From CAZUVM01 sp964623885 (GTDB taxonomy: Bacteria; Verrucomicrobiota; Verrucomicrobiia; Limisphaerales; UBA8199): a stretch of 40,686 nt of DNA. Below, piece by piece: positions 24,459 to 31,958 of this stretch. Positions within the stretch are counted from its first letter, which is position 1. Each line of letters begins with the position of its first letter. The notes under the pieces are model-generated. The model ran no database searches, was not told where the DNA came from, and was given only the letters and a program-made list of their open reading frames with translations. The translations under genes and the position numbers were made by a program. The stretch is taken from positions 1 through 40,686 of the forward strand of contig CAZUVM010000054.1 of the NCBI GenBank assembly GCA_964623885.1. Reading direction: 5' to 3'.

Positions 24459-25850
24459 TCAGAGAATAATAGCTTTGCCGAGGAGGTCCATTACGCCGCC
24501 GACCTGGGCTTCGACACCATAATGTCGAAAAGCGACGGGCAGTTGCGCCTTGCAAATCGCGCAAGGAGTAGCGAGATAATTCGCGCCGCTAGCCTGGAAT
24601 GCCTCCACTCTGGGTCGGGCGCCCTTCATGCGCACTTCCATTAATTCATCAGCCAGCAGACCACCCCCGCCGCCACAGCAAAACGTTTTCTGACGAATTG
24701 TGTCGGCGGACATTTCGCGAAAGTCAGTTACTACCGCGCGAAGGATGGAGCGCGGTTCTTCGAGAAGTCCGCCGGCACGCGCCAGGTTACAGGGGTCATG
24801 GTACGTTACCTTGAGTCCGTCGTTGGCCTCAGGCGCCAAGCGCAAGGCGCCCTGGCGGAGGAGGCGGTCGGCCAATTCACAGATGTGCTCAGGGTACGGT
24901 TTTGCCAGGAAATCCAACGGCCCGTTTAACGTATCCATAAAGGCCTGAGCAGCACGCCAGGCATGGCCGCATTCACCGATCACCAGGCGTTTGACCTTGA
25001 GTTGTCGAGCGGACTCGACCAGGCGGCGGTTGACCTTTGCGAGTTGTTCGTAATTGAGAAACAAGCCGAAATTGCCCGCTTCGCTGGCGTAGGTGCTGGT
25101 GGTCCAACTGATGCCCGCAACATGAAAGAGTTTGGCATATCCAATCATCGTGTCGGTGTTGGCAAACAGGTCCGCTGACGGCGGCACCAGCAGCACTTCA
25201 GCACCCGGCTCATTAACGGGGATCTTGATGGTCTTGCCGGTTTCCTCCTTCATTTCCTGTTCGAGGAACTGACAACTGTCGCGCCAAGCGGGTTCCGGGA
25301 TGCCCAGGTTGTTGCCAATGTCGTGGACCTTCTTGACGACCTCGGTCACATACTTCGTGGCGACACCGATTGACGCCATGACTTCGCGCGCTGCCGCGGT
25401 AATCTCGGCCGTGTCGATGCCGAAAGGGCAAAACACTGCACAGCGCCGGCATTCCGAACATTGGTAGAAATAGGTGTACCATTGCTCTAGAACCTCCCGG
25501 GTGAGCTCTTCGGCCGAGGCCAAGCGTCCCGCCAATTTACCGCCGGCAGTGAAGTGCCGGCGATAGACTCTGCGCAGCAACTCCGCGCGCGCGACCGGCA
25601 TGTTGTTCGGGTCGCCGGTACCAAGGAAGAACTGACATCGATCGGCGCACGCGCCGCAACGCACACAAATATCAAGGGAAACTTGTAACGAGCGGCGTTC
25701 CTGGCGCAGTTGGTCGAGCTTGCGCAGCGCAACCGCCTGCCAGTCCAAGGGCAGTTCAGGCGGCAATCCCAGTGGCGCCAACAGCTCCTTTTTGGCACGG
25801 TGAGAGTGCTGGGCTGCGGAAGTGCCGGCAGTGAAGGCACGCGCTTTCAT
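24459..25850 (-). CDS. dsrK: DsrK-like heterodisulfide-reductase-type Fe-S protein
   Basis: A 463-aa protein of the HdrD/DsrK type. Two classical [4Fe-4S] motifs are present, Cys62-65-68-72 (CVRCGACADRC) and Cys131-134-137-141 (CSECRRCAVFC). Two CCG-type domains follow: TYHDPCNLARAGG, FCCGGGGGL and ATPCAICKAQ. These hold the special cluster that in Hdr and DsrK reduces disulfides or trisulfides, here the one on DsrC. The start overlaps the dsrM stop by four bases (ATGA type), a sign of translational coupling. It is shorter than the full-length family form of sulfate reducers but holds all cluster motifs. Confidence 0.92.
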   Translation of the reverse strand: MKARAFTAGTSAAQHSHRAKKELLAPLGLPPELPLDWQAVALRKLDQLRQERRSLQVSLDICVRCGACADRCQFFLGTGDPNNMPVARAELLRRVYRRHFTAGGKLAGRLASAEELTREVLEQWYTYFYQCSECRRCAVFCPFGIDTAEITAAAREVMASIGVATKYVTEVVKKVHDIGNNLGIPEPAWRDSCQFLEQEMKEETGKTIKIPVNEPGAEVLLVPPSADLFANTDTMIGYAKLFHVAGISWTTSTYASEAGNFGLFLNYEQLAKVNRRLVESARQLKVKRLVIGECGHAWRAAQAFMDTLNGPLDFLAKPYPEHICELADRLLRQGALRLAPEANDGLKVTYHDPCNLARAGGLLEEPRSILRAVVTDFREMSADTIRQKTFCCGGGGGLLADELMEVRMKGARPRVEAFQASGANYLATPCAICKAQLPVAFRHYGVEAQVGGVMDLLGKAIIL

Positions 25851-26566
25851 GAATGCCTCACCGACCTGGGATTGTTTCTCTGGTTCAGCGTCGGACTAAA
25901 AGCCAGGCCGCCGAAATGGACGAGCTTGCTGAACGGGATATACGCCAGCAGCGCACAGACGAGAAGCAGATGGGTGATAAAAACGGTGTTGGCTGGCGGT
26001 GCCCCGAGGTGGAATCGAATCAAACCGGAGACGAAACGTTGCACCTGCACGACATCGAGATCACTCAAAAATCGCAGTTGATTTCCAGTCAGTATAACGA
26101 GGAGCAAAAGCGCCAATGCGGCATAATCTGCAGGTGTCGAGACATAGCGCGCTCGCTCCGCCATCACTCGGCGCACCAAGAGAAAGAGCAAAGCCGCCAA
26201 CGCCAGAATCCCAATCAGACCCCCGGTTACCTGCGCAAACACGTGGAAGTGTTCCGAATCCAATCCCAACCAACGCTGCGATAACGTGGGCGTCACCAGC
26301 CCCGCGAAATGTCCTATCGCGAGCAAAACCAAGGAGAAATGGAATAACCATGCGAATATCCAAAGCGGTCGGTCCGCGAACAAGCTGCGGAACAGCAACG
26401 CCTCGCCGGCCAAACGCCTTAGTACGCCAATGGTTGTCTTGGGGCCTGGCGTTAAAACGATTTTGAGCGGTACCGGAGCGCGCAACCACGTCCAAATACG
26501 CCACCCCATGCCGGCGGCGAACACAGCCACCGACACATACACCAGTATTGCCGGAATTCGGTTCAT
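25847..26566 (-). CDS. dsrM: DsrM-like membrane cytochrome b subunit (NarI type)
   Basis: A 239-aa integral membrane protein with about five or six helices, resembling the NarI-type cytochrome b of DsrM: ILVYVSVAVFAAGMGWRIWTW, PLWIFAWLFHFSLVLLAIGHFAG, FAQVTGGLIGILALAALLFLL, and THLLLVCALLAYIPFSKLVHFGGL. Paired histidines in HFSLVLLAIGH and in the THLL/KLVHF helix are candidates for ligating heme b. It would exchange electrons between quinol and the partner DsrK. It lies between dsrC (90 bases) and dsrK (overlap). The protein is short, close to NarI in size. Confidence 0.88.
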   Translation of the reverse strand: MNRIPAILVYVSVAVFAAGMGWRIWTWLRAPVPLKIVLTPGPKTTIGVLRRLAGEALLFRSLFADRPLWIFAWLFHFSLVLLAIGHFAGLVTPTLSQRWLGLDSEHFHVFAQVTGGLIGILALAALLFLLVRRVMAERARYVSTPADYAALALLLLVILTGNQLRFLSDLDVVQVQRFVSGLIRFHLGAPPANTVFITHLLLVCALLAYIPFSKLVHFGGLAFSPTLNQRNNPRSVRHS

Positions 26567-26656
26567 ACTTCCGGCACGGTCGCAAAATGCGCGAAAACGG
26601 ATGGTTTATCGTTTGTCTTCTGCATTTTTGTGTCACCACAAAGTTCAGTACGGCCG

Positions 26657-26974
26657 CTAAACGCAGCCCGTCGGCTTGGGCAACCCAGCCAGCTTGCATG
26701 CGCCCTTGGCCGGGCCGGTAGGGAACAGTTGATAAATGTATTTGAGCTGGAACCCGGTTTCCTTGCAGAGCTTGCGGATCATCGGGGCTATCCCGAATTG
26801 GAGATAATAGCTGCGCAGAAAGCGAATCACCTTCCAGTGTTCTTCGGTCAATTCCTTAATGCCCTCCTGCTCGGCTAAAGCCCGCGCGATGGCATCATCC
26901 CATTGGTTTGGGTCTTGAATAAACCCGTCTTCATCCACTTCGAATTCTTTGCCAGCCAATGTAATCACGGACAT
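26657..26974 (-). CDS. dsrC: DsrC/TusE family sulfur carrier protein
   Basis: A 105-aa small helical protein that carries sulfur as a persulfide/trisulfide and is substrate for both DsrAB and DsrMK. The N-terminal LAGKEFEVDEDGFIQDP, the middle HWKVIRFLRSYYLQFGIAP and the C-terminal arm GPAKGACKLAGLPKPTGCV are typical. Both arm cysteines are kept, Cys93 and Cys104, ten residues apart. TusE proteins that only act in tRNA thiolation keep only the final one, so this is a true DsrC. It sits 17 bases after dsrB. Confidence 0.97.
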   Translation of the reverse strand: MSVITLAGKEFEVDEDGFIQDPNQWDDAIARALAEQEGIKELTEEHWKVIRFLRSYYLQFGIAPMIRKLCKETGFQLKYIYQLFPTGPAKGACKLAGLPKPTGCV

Positions 26975-26991
26975 AAATCACTTTATCGTTC

Positions 26992-28050
26992 TCACCACTT
27001 AAAGCGCACGTTGGTTCGAGCCAACTCGAGCGCGCGCGCATCGTATCCATCAACTACCTTGAAGGAGAGGGGCAGGCCAGTACGTTGGTGGAACCTTTCC
27101 CAGCCAATCCGGTTGATCCATTCTCCCACGCGCTCGTCTTTTCGGGCGTGCGCGCGCCAGGCTTCGACAATTTGCTTCACCGCGTCCGTGACTTCAGGCC
27201 AGTGAGGCGGGTTGTTGGGCAAATATGGGACGACGACGCGGCTGATTGCCGGGCCGTCGCCGGTATTAGCGGCCTTGCCGCCGACGACAATGGCAACGCC
27301 ATCTCCGTTGGGGCTGCCGATCGGCGCCATCGCGGCGCAAGCGACAGAGCAGGCCGGGCAATGGATACAGCGTTTGGGATCGATCTCGACCATGCCGGGC
27401 CCCTTGGGTTTGATGGCGCCGGTCGGGCAAACCGAGATCACCAGCGGAAGTTCGCAACCTTTGAGCTTGTCCGCCTTGATCGGAGGCAAATCCCGATGCA
27501 CCGCCACGATGCCGATATCTGCGCAAGAGCCCTCGCCGCAATTGTTGATACAGCCTGAGCCCGAGATCTTCAGCTTGGCTGGTAGGCAATCCGTCTTGAA
27601 TTCCTGAAGCAGCATGTTGGAGACGGCATTCATAATTGCCGCCGGATCCGAAGCTGCGAGGTGACAGTGGATATAGCCGGTGCAACAAGTCGTATTGTGC
27701 AGCGAACGGTTTGTGCCCCCCACAGGAAAACCAGCTTCAGCCAGGCGGCCGATCAATTCCTCGATTCGGTTCGGCGCTACGCCAACCAATTCGAAGGAGT
27801 TTCGCTGAGTGACGCGAAAATAACCTTCGGCAAACTCATCGGCCAGCGCACACAGCATGCGTATTGTCGACGTGCTGACCCGGGCATTGGGCGGCATACC
27901 GGCGCGCACCGTGTAACAGGCCTCCCCGCTTTCCGCGTCATGTTTGATCACCCCAGGGCGGATGTGCTCGTGGGAAGTCCACTTTCCGTAATTCCGCTTT
28001 ACGATCGGCGGAAGGTTGGCTTCGAGCGGAGGTATTCCAATACCAGGCAT
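26992..28050 (-). CDS. dsrB: Dissimilatory sulfite reductase subunit beta
   Basis: A 352-aa catalytic partner of DsrA. The siroheme-[4Fe-4S] cysteines are visible as the Cys123-x5-Cys129 pair in TCCTGYIHCH and Cys167-x3-Cys171 in SGSGCINNCGEGSC. The inserted ferredoxin domain is VCPTGAIKPKG and RCIHCPACSVACAAM (Cys228, 231, 234, 238). The C-terminal ERVGEWINRIGWERF and LPNNPPHWPEVTDAVKQIVEA are DsrB landmarks. It starts 17 bases after dsrA stops, with no typical ribosome binding site. The alpha2beta2 complex reduces sulfite to a sulfur state held on DsrC, or works in reverse in sulfur oxidisers. Confidence 0.97.
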   Translation of the reverse strand: MPGIGIPPLEANLPPIVKRNYGKWTSHEHIRPGVIKHDAESGEACYTVRAGMPPNARVSTSTIRMLCALADEFAEGYFRVTQRNSFELVGVAPNRIEELIGRLAEAGFPVGGTNRSLHNTTCCTGYIHCHLAASDPAAIMNAVSNMLLQEFKTDCLPAKLKISGSGCINNCGEGSCADIGIVAVHRDLPPIKADKLKGCELPLVISVCPTGAIKPKGPGMVEIDPKRCIHCPACSVACAAMAPIGSPNGDGVAIVVGGKAANTGDGPAISRVVVPYLPNNPPHWPEVTDAVKQIVEAWRAHARKDERVGEWINRIGWERFHQRTGLPLSFKVVDGYDARALELARTNVRFKW

Positions 28051-28067
28051 AAAAGGTATGAAGTGGT

Positions 28068-29498
28068 TTAGACTGATTTGTTGACACTGTTGATCCGGCG
28101 CTCATCCTTAATTTCTTCCGGCTCCCAGTGATAAAACAAATTCGTACGCGGTTGCGACAAGAGTTGAGGCGACGGAGTAATACCGAGCAACTGATAAAAC
28201 TCGTTCATGCCAATCCGCATCAAAAAGTCTCCGACTCTTTCTTTCTTGCGGGCGTGCTCGTCGTAGACTTCGGTTAATTTCTCAAGGAAATCGAATATCT
28301 CCTTGTAGTCAGGTGGTTCCGCTTTGATGAAAGGTACCAACACCTTGGCCAGCATCGGGCCGTACTTGCCCCGCATCTTGCCGCCCACCAGGATAGCCAC
28401 TCCGCGATCGCTTCCAGGCCGCACGCCAGGGATCTTGTTGATGCAATACATGCAGCGTGAACAACTATCGCCGTCGATGCTTAAGCCCTTCCCGTCATCC
28501 CAGCTCAGGCAGCCACCCGGACACCGGGTGCAAACCAATCCGATGTCGCCGCCTTCTTTTACCCAGGTCGCCACTTTGGCCTGATCGATCTTCGGCAAAT
28601 CGCGAAACACACCGCATACAAAAATGTCCGCCTTTTGTCCGCCACGCACACAATCGTTCGGACAACCGGAGAACTTGCATTTAACTTTGTGGGGGAAACG
28701 GGGGTATTGGATGTCGTCCAGAAAGCGCTGATACCACGCATAACGAAAACCCAGCGTATCGTAGAGCGCCAGGTCGCATTTCGCCGGGCCGATGCATTCC
28801 TCGCTTGTTCGAAAATCATCACCGGTAGAGCCAACGTCAAAGCCGAGCTTTGTGATTTCCTCGACGGCCGGCTTCAGGTTTTCGGTTGGAATTCCCAACA
28901 TTTCCAGATCGCCGCCTGTGCTCAGCAAGTGCAGAAGCCCATAAGCGTATTTGTCCGCAATATCGCAAAGCCCGCGCATGGCGTCGGTTTTGAAGAAATT
29001 GCCGCACGGATCCATAATCCTCACAAAATTGGAACCTTTAGTGATCTCCGGACGAGCGGAAGCGCGCACCAGCACCCCGGCGGCTACCCCCGGCAACGAG
29101 ACGTAACCGCCATAACCCCATTGCGTGGTGCGATTCTGAAGCGCCTCCTCGTACATCCGCACTGGGTATTTCGTTTTCTTGAGTTCAGTCGTATGGCTGG
29201 GCCAGGGTCCTTTGGCCACAGCATCCATCATCGGCGTCGGTGAGGGCGGATGGCTTTCATGGCTCACTGCCGCAGTAGTCGAGGACTTGGGTTCAACGGA
29301 ACCGAGAGTGGTTGTGGCTTCGACGCTGCCGCGCACCTCGGTTAGTCTGCCCGATGCGAGGCAAGCGGGGCAGATACTCGATTTGTTTAGCAGATACTTG
29401 TAGCGTTTCGCTTTCCGCGGGACTTCAGCCAGTTCAGCGGCGGTGTATTCTTCGATCGTGAATCCGCATTTCGCGCAGCAAAGTTTGATCTTCTCCAT
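28068..29498 (-). CDS. dsrA: Dissimilatory sulfite reductase subunit alpha with extra N-terminal zinc-ribbon-like domain
   Basis: A 476-aa protein. The DsrA core starts at about residue 90 (MMDAVAKGPWPSHTTELKK). It has the siroheme-cluster cysteines Cys235, Cys241 and Cys279, Cys283 (EECIGPAKC, SGCPNDCVRGG). Its ferredoxin-domain cysteines are 323, 326, 330, 346, 349 and 352 (CTRCPGGCLSWD, CSRCMYC). HARKKERVGDFLMRIG is the conserved C-terminal helix. In front of it are about 55 residues with CCAKC (7-11) and CPAC (43-46), the shape of a zinc ribbon or rubredoxin-like knuckle pair, then a Ser/Thr/Pro-rich linker (60-88). That extension is not part of the DsrA proteins I know. The ATG at 29498 has a GGAAGAG just upstream. 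Confidence 0.95.
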   Translation of the reverse strand: MEKIKLCCAKCGFTIEEYTAAELAEVPRKAKRYKYLLNKSSICPACLASGRLTEVRGSVEATTTLGSVEPKSSTTAAVSHESHPPSPTPMMDAVAKGPWPSHTTELKKTKYPVRMYEEALQNRTTQWGYGGYVSLPGVAAGVLVRASARPEITKGSNFVRIMDPCGNFFKTDAMRGLCDIADKYAYGLLHLLSTGGDLEMLGIPTENLKPAVEEITKLGFDVGSTGDDFRTSEECIGPAKCDLALYDTLGFRYAWYQRFLDDIQYPRFPHKVKCKFSGCPNDCVRGGQKADIFVCGVFRDLPKIDQAKVATWVKEGGDIGLVCTRCPGGCLSWDDGKGLSIDGDSCSRCMYCINKIPGVRPGSDRGVAILVGGKMRGKYGPMLAKVLVPFIKAEPPDYKEIFDFLEKLTEVYDEHARKKERVGDFLMRIGMNEFYQLLGITPSPQLLSQPRTNLFYHWEPEEIKDERRINSVNKSV

Positions 29499-29513
29499 AC
29501 GGATCTCTTCCGG

Positions 29514-29636
29514 CTATAAAACTCCTGATTGGAAACGGCCTTGCAGTTGCCAGCCAGGATTCTGGTTCATAGGCCTAAATGCGGCGGCTGGGTACGACGC
29601 ACCCGTAGACGCGCACAGGCGTCTTTGCTGTTTCAT
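29514..29636 (-). CDS. possible leader ORF upstream of dsrA
   Basis: A 40-codon frame begins ATG 29636 directly after AGGAGGAG. A second AGGAGG lies about 15 bases further upstream (29652-29657). It ends TAG 29514, 15 bases before the dsrA start. The peptide is basic and low in hydrophobics, with no recognised motif. The close spacing (2-3 bases after AGGAGG) is poor for translation, so this may be chance. The position between two inverted-repeat arms makes a leader role worth noting. Confidence 0.3.
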   Translation of the reverse strand: MKQQRRLCASTGASYPAAAFRPMNQNPGWQLQGRFQSGVL

Positions 29637-29670
29637 CTCCTCCTGTTTATTCCTCCTGAGAATCCTGGCT
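29552..29670 (-). promoter_or_regulatory. structured 5' leader of the dsr operon
   Basis: A perfect 12-bp inverted repeat, AGCCAGGATTCT (29552-29563) and AGAATCCTGGCT (29659-29670), brackets 95 bases. Between the arms are a near-palindrome GGGTACGACGCACCC (29590-29604) and a hairpin AGACGC...GCGTCT (29607-29624). In the dsr transcript the 5' arm precedes the AGGAGG pair and the leader ORF start, and the 3' arm lies about 54 bases before the dsrA ATG. This could be a folded regulatory leader. It could also be an inserted palindromic element. The whole divergent gap to larA is 283 bases. Confidence 0.5.
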
Positions 29671-29781
29671 CCCCGTCCTTTGCCAAAGTATCAACTTTAA
29701 TTGTTTGGATTTACAAAAATGTATGACCCAGTCACTGTACGGGAGTGATTTTGGCCGTTAAATCAACCCTTGGTTGCTTCC

Positions 29782-31038
29782 ATGCCTGAGTTCCAAATCC
29801 CTTATGGCCGGACAAAGTTGGCTTGCTGGTTGGAAGATTCCTATCGGGCGGAATGGCTTGCGCCAGCCCAGGTTCCGCCTCTCCCTGATCCGCCAAAAGC
29901 GATCCGTGACGCCCTGGCTCAACCACTGGGCGGCGCCAAATTGGCCTCCGGTCACGTTGGTGCAGTCGCGATCGCAATCAGCGACAAGACCCGGCCAGTC
30001 CCCCATGCCGTTCTCTTGCCGCCGCTGCTGCAGCGTTTGGAGCAACTTGGTATTGCTCCGTCGGCCATCACCTTGGTGGTCGCTACGGGTTTGCATCCGG
30101 CCATGCCCGGGCGCGAGTTCGATCAAATTCTGCCGGCCGATATCCTCGCTCGTTATCGCGTTGTCAGCCACGACGCCACGGCTCAGCACGAATTGGTGGA
30201 CTTAGGGAATACTCGGCTGGGGACCCCTATCCAGGTGAATCGCGTGTTTGCCGAGGCTGACCTGCGCCTGGTCGTGGGCAACCTGGAACCGCATCAGTTC
30301 ATGGGATTCTCGGGAGGCGTTAAAACTGCCGCTATTGGTCTGGCGGGACGCGATACGATCAATCGAAACCATGCTTTGATGCTGGACCCCAAGTCGGACC
30401 TCGCCCGTTACGATGACAATCCCGCGCGGCAGGACGTTGAAGAAATCGGCCGGCGCATGGGAATCCACCTCGCTCTCAACGCTGTTATCAACGAGAACAA
30501 AGAAATAGTTCGCATTCTGGCAGGCGAACCTCGGGCTGTGATGCGTGAAGGGATTCCGCTTGTGATGCAAATCTATCAAGCCAGAGTTACTGCGCCTTTC
30601 GACCTGGTGATCGCCTCACCGGGCGGTCATCCCAAAGATATCAATGTCTATCAGGCGCAGAAGGCACTCGCGCATGCGGCCCGGGTGACTCGTCAGGGCG
30701 GCACGATCATTCTCGCGGCCGCCTGTCCGGAAGGCAGTGGCAGCGCTAGCTATGAGAATTGGGTTGGCGATATGAAATCGCACCAGCAGGTGCTGGAATG
30801 CTTCCGGAAAGAGGGATATCGAATCGGTCCTCACAAGGCTTTCCAAATTGCCCGCGATGCAGTGGAGCGGCGCGTGCTGCTGGTCACCCAAATGACAGCA
30901 GAACTCGCCGAAAAACTGCTGTTCAACTCCTGCCCCAGCCTTGACGCTGCTCTTGAATTGGCGTTGACCGGGCTTCCTCGTTCAGCCCGCATCGGCATTA
31001 TACCCTGGGCGAACTCGACGATCCCCACCCTCAGCTAA
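29782..31038 (+). CDS. larA: LarA-family nickel-pincer-dependent racemase-like protein
   Basis: A 418-aa LarA-fold protein. LarA interconverts L- and D-lactate with the nickel-pincer nucleotide; relatives act on other 2-hydroxy acids. The motifs are SDKTRPVP (67-74), ATGLHPA with His105, EPHQFMGFSGGVKTAAIG with His171 and Lys181 (Lys being the pincer attachment site), and INRNHALM with His197. These match the catalytic set of LarA. The substrate of this homologue is uncertain. The cofactor genes larB, larC and larE are not in the window. It is divergent from dsrA. The ATG at 29782 is preferred to a TTG at 29770. Confidence 0.85.
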   Translation: MPEFQIPYGRTKLACWLEDSYRAEWLAPAQVPPLPDPPKAIRDALAQPLGGAKLASGHVGAVAIAISDKTRPVPHAVLLPPLLQRLEQLGIAPSAITLVVATGLHPAMPGREFDQILPADILARYRVVSHDATAQHELVDLGNTRLGTPIQVNRVFAEADLRLVVGNLEPHQFMGFSGGVKTAAIGLAGRDTINRNHALMLDPKSDLARYDDNPARQDVEEIGRRMGIHLALNAVINENKEIVRILAGEPRAVMREGIPLVMQIYQARVTAPFDLVIASPGGHPKDINVYQAQKALAHAARVTRQGGTIILAAACPEGSGSASYENWVGDMKSHQQVLECFRKEGYRIGPHKAFQIARDAVERRVLLVTQMTAELAEKLLFNSCPSLDAALELALTGLPRSARIGIIPWANSTIPTLS

Positions 31039-31043
31039 ACTTC

Positions 31044-31784
31044 TCAGGTCTTCGGTTGATACTTCTTCGCTACGGCCGCCATGAAATCGCTCAGGTCGAG
31101 CACCATGCTCCGAATGTCTTCGATTTGAATATCTTCATCCTTCATGTAGCCCCCGCCCATGCGAGCGCCCCCTGACGTTCCGCTGCGTCGAATCTCAAAA
31201 GTGAACATCGTCTTGTCTCCATCTGTCATTTTGCCCTGCACGCGCAGGACCGGTTGGCCGGCGCCATATAACCCCGCAAAATAACGCGCCCCGCCGCCGC
31301 CTTTCGAAAATTCTGCAATCGTATTTTCCATTTTCAGCACCTTGGTCCCGGGCTTGATGTCGGACTCACGCGTAACTACCTGCGGAAAAATTTGACGTGT
31401 GCTGACCATACGTGAGAGTTCCAACACCAGGTTTTCCTTCGCCAAATCATGTATTTTCGTGTCCTCGGGTTTGTCGGGAAATTTCGCCGTGGAAAGCGTG
31501 GGCGCGATATAGAGCGTGTCATAGCCGTTGAAATCAAAACCGCCGGCGATCCAACACTTGTTTTTCTCCATGTGTGGATCGCTGTAAAGCAGCCCGCCGT
31601 CGGCGGGCGTAGCCTTGCCGATGTCGATGGTCCGGCCATCGGTCGCGACATACTTGCTGGGCGGTGGTGCTTGAGCCGAGTCGCTGGATGGCTTGTTGCC
31701 ACTGGATGCGCAGCCGCCCACGAGGAAACCGCAGCCAATTGCCAGCATGATCGAGAATGACCCACCGAAACTTCGTGATTTCAT
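31044..31784 (-). CDS. Putative lipoprotein, DUF4410-like
   Basis: A 246-aa exported protein with lipobox V-G-G-C ending at Cys25 after a hydrophobic segment (FSIMLAIGCGFLVGGC). The linker is Ser/Pro-rich. The mature domain has FNGYDTLYIAPTLSTAKFPD, HDLAKENLVLELSRM, FPQVV, VLKMENTIAEFSKG and FTFEIRRSG, a layout seen in DUF4410-type proteins, which have no known function. ATG 31784 is chosen for the lipoprotein signal; the frame runs to 31817. It is convergent with larA, with 5 bases between stops. Confidence 0.75.
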   Translation of the reverse strand: MKSRSFGGSFSIMLAIGCGFLVGGCASSGNKPSSDSAQAPPPSKYVATDGRTIDIGKATPADGGLLYSDPHMEKNKCWIAGGFDFNGYDTLYIAPTLSTAKFPDKPEDTKIHDLAKENLVLELSRMVSTRQIFPQVVTRESDIKPGTKVLKMENTIAEFSKGGGGARYFAGLYGAGQPVLRVQGKMTDGDKTMFTFEIRRSGTSGGARMGGGYMKDEDIQIEDIRSMVLDLSDFMAAVAKKYQPKT

Positions 31785-31958
31785 AGTTTGAAGGTTTTGT
31801 TTTGGTCCAACGCCCAAGTTCTAGCGCTCGCTGGATATTAATGACAAGCAAAACATCGCCGGCACTCCGAGCTGTGGTCGGTGGCACCAGCTGAGCGCCA
31901 GGTACGTACTTCGTTCACTGGCAACTCTGCAGACATCAGTAGTAATCTGGAGGCGCGA

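Noticed and set aside
26992..29498. Assimilatory sulfite or nitrite reductase instead of DsrAB
   Set aside because: Two separate subunits, each with an inserted ferredoxin domain, and a true DsrC with both cysteines next door fit the dissimilatory enzyme only.
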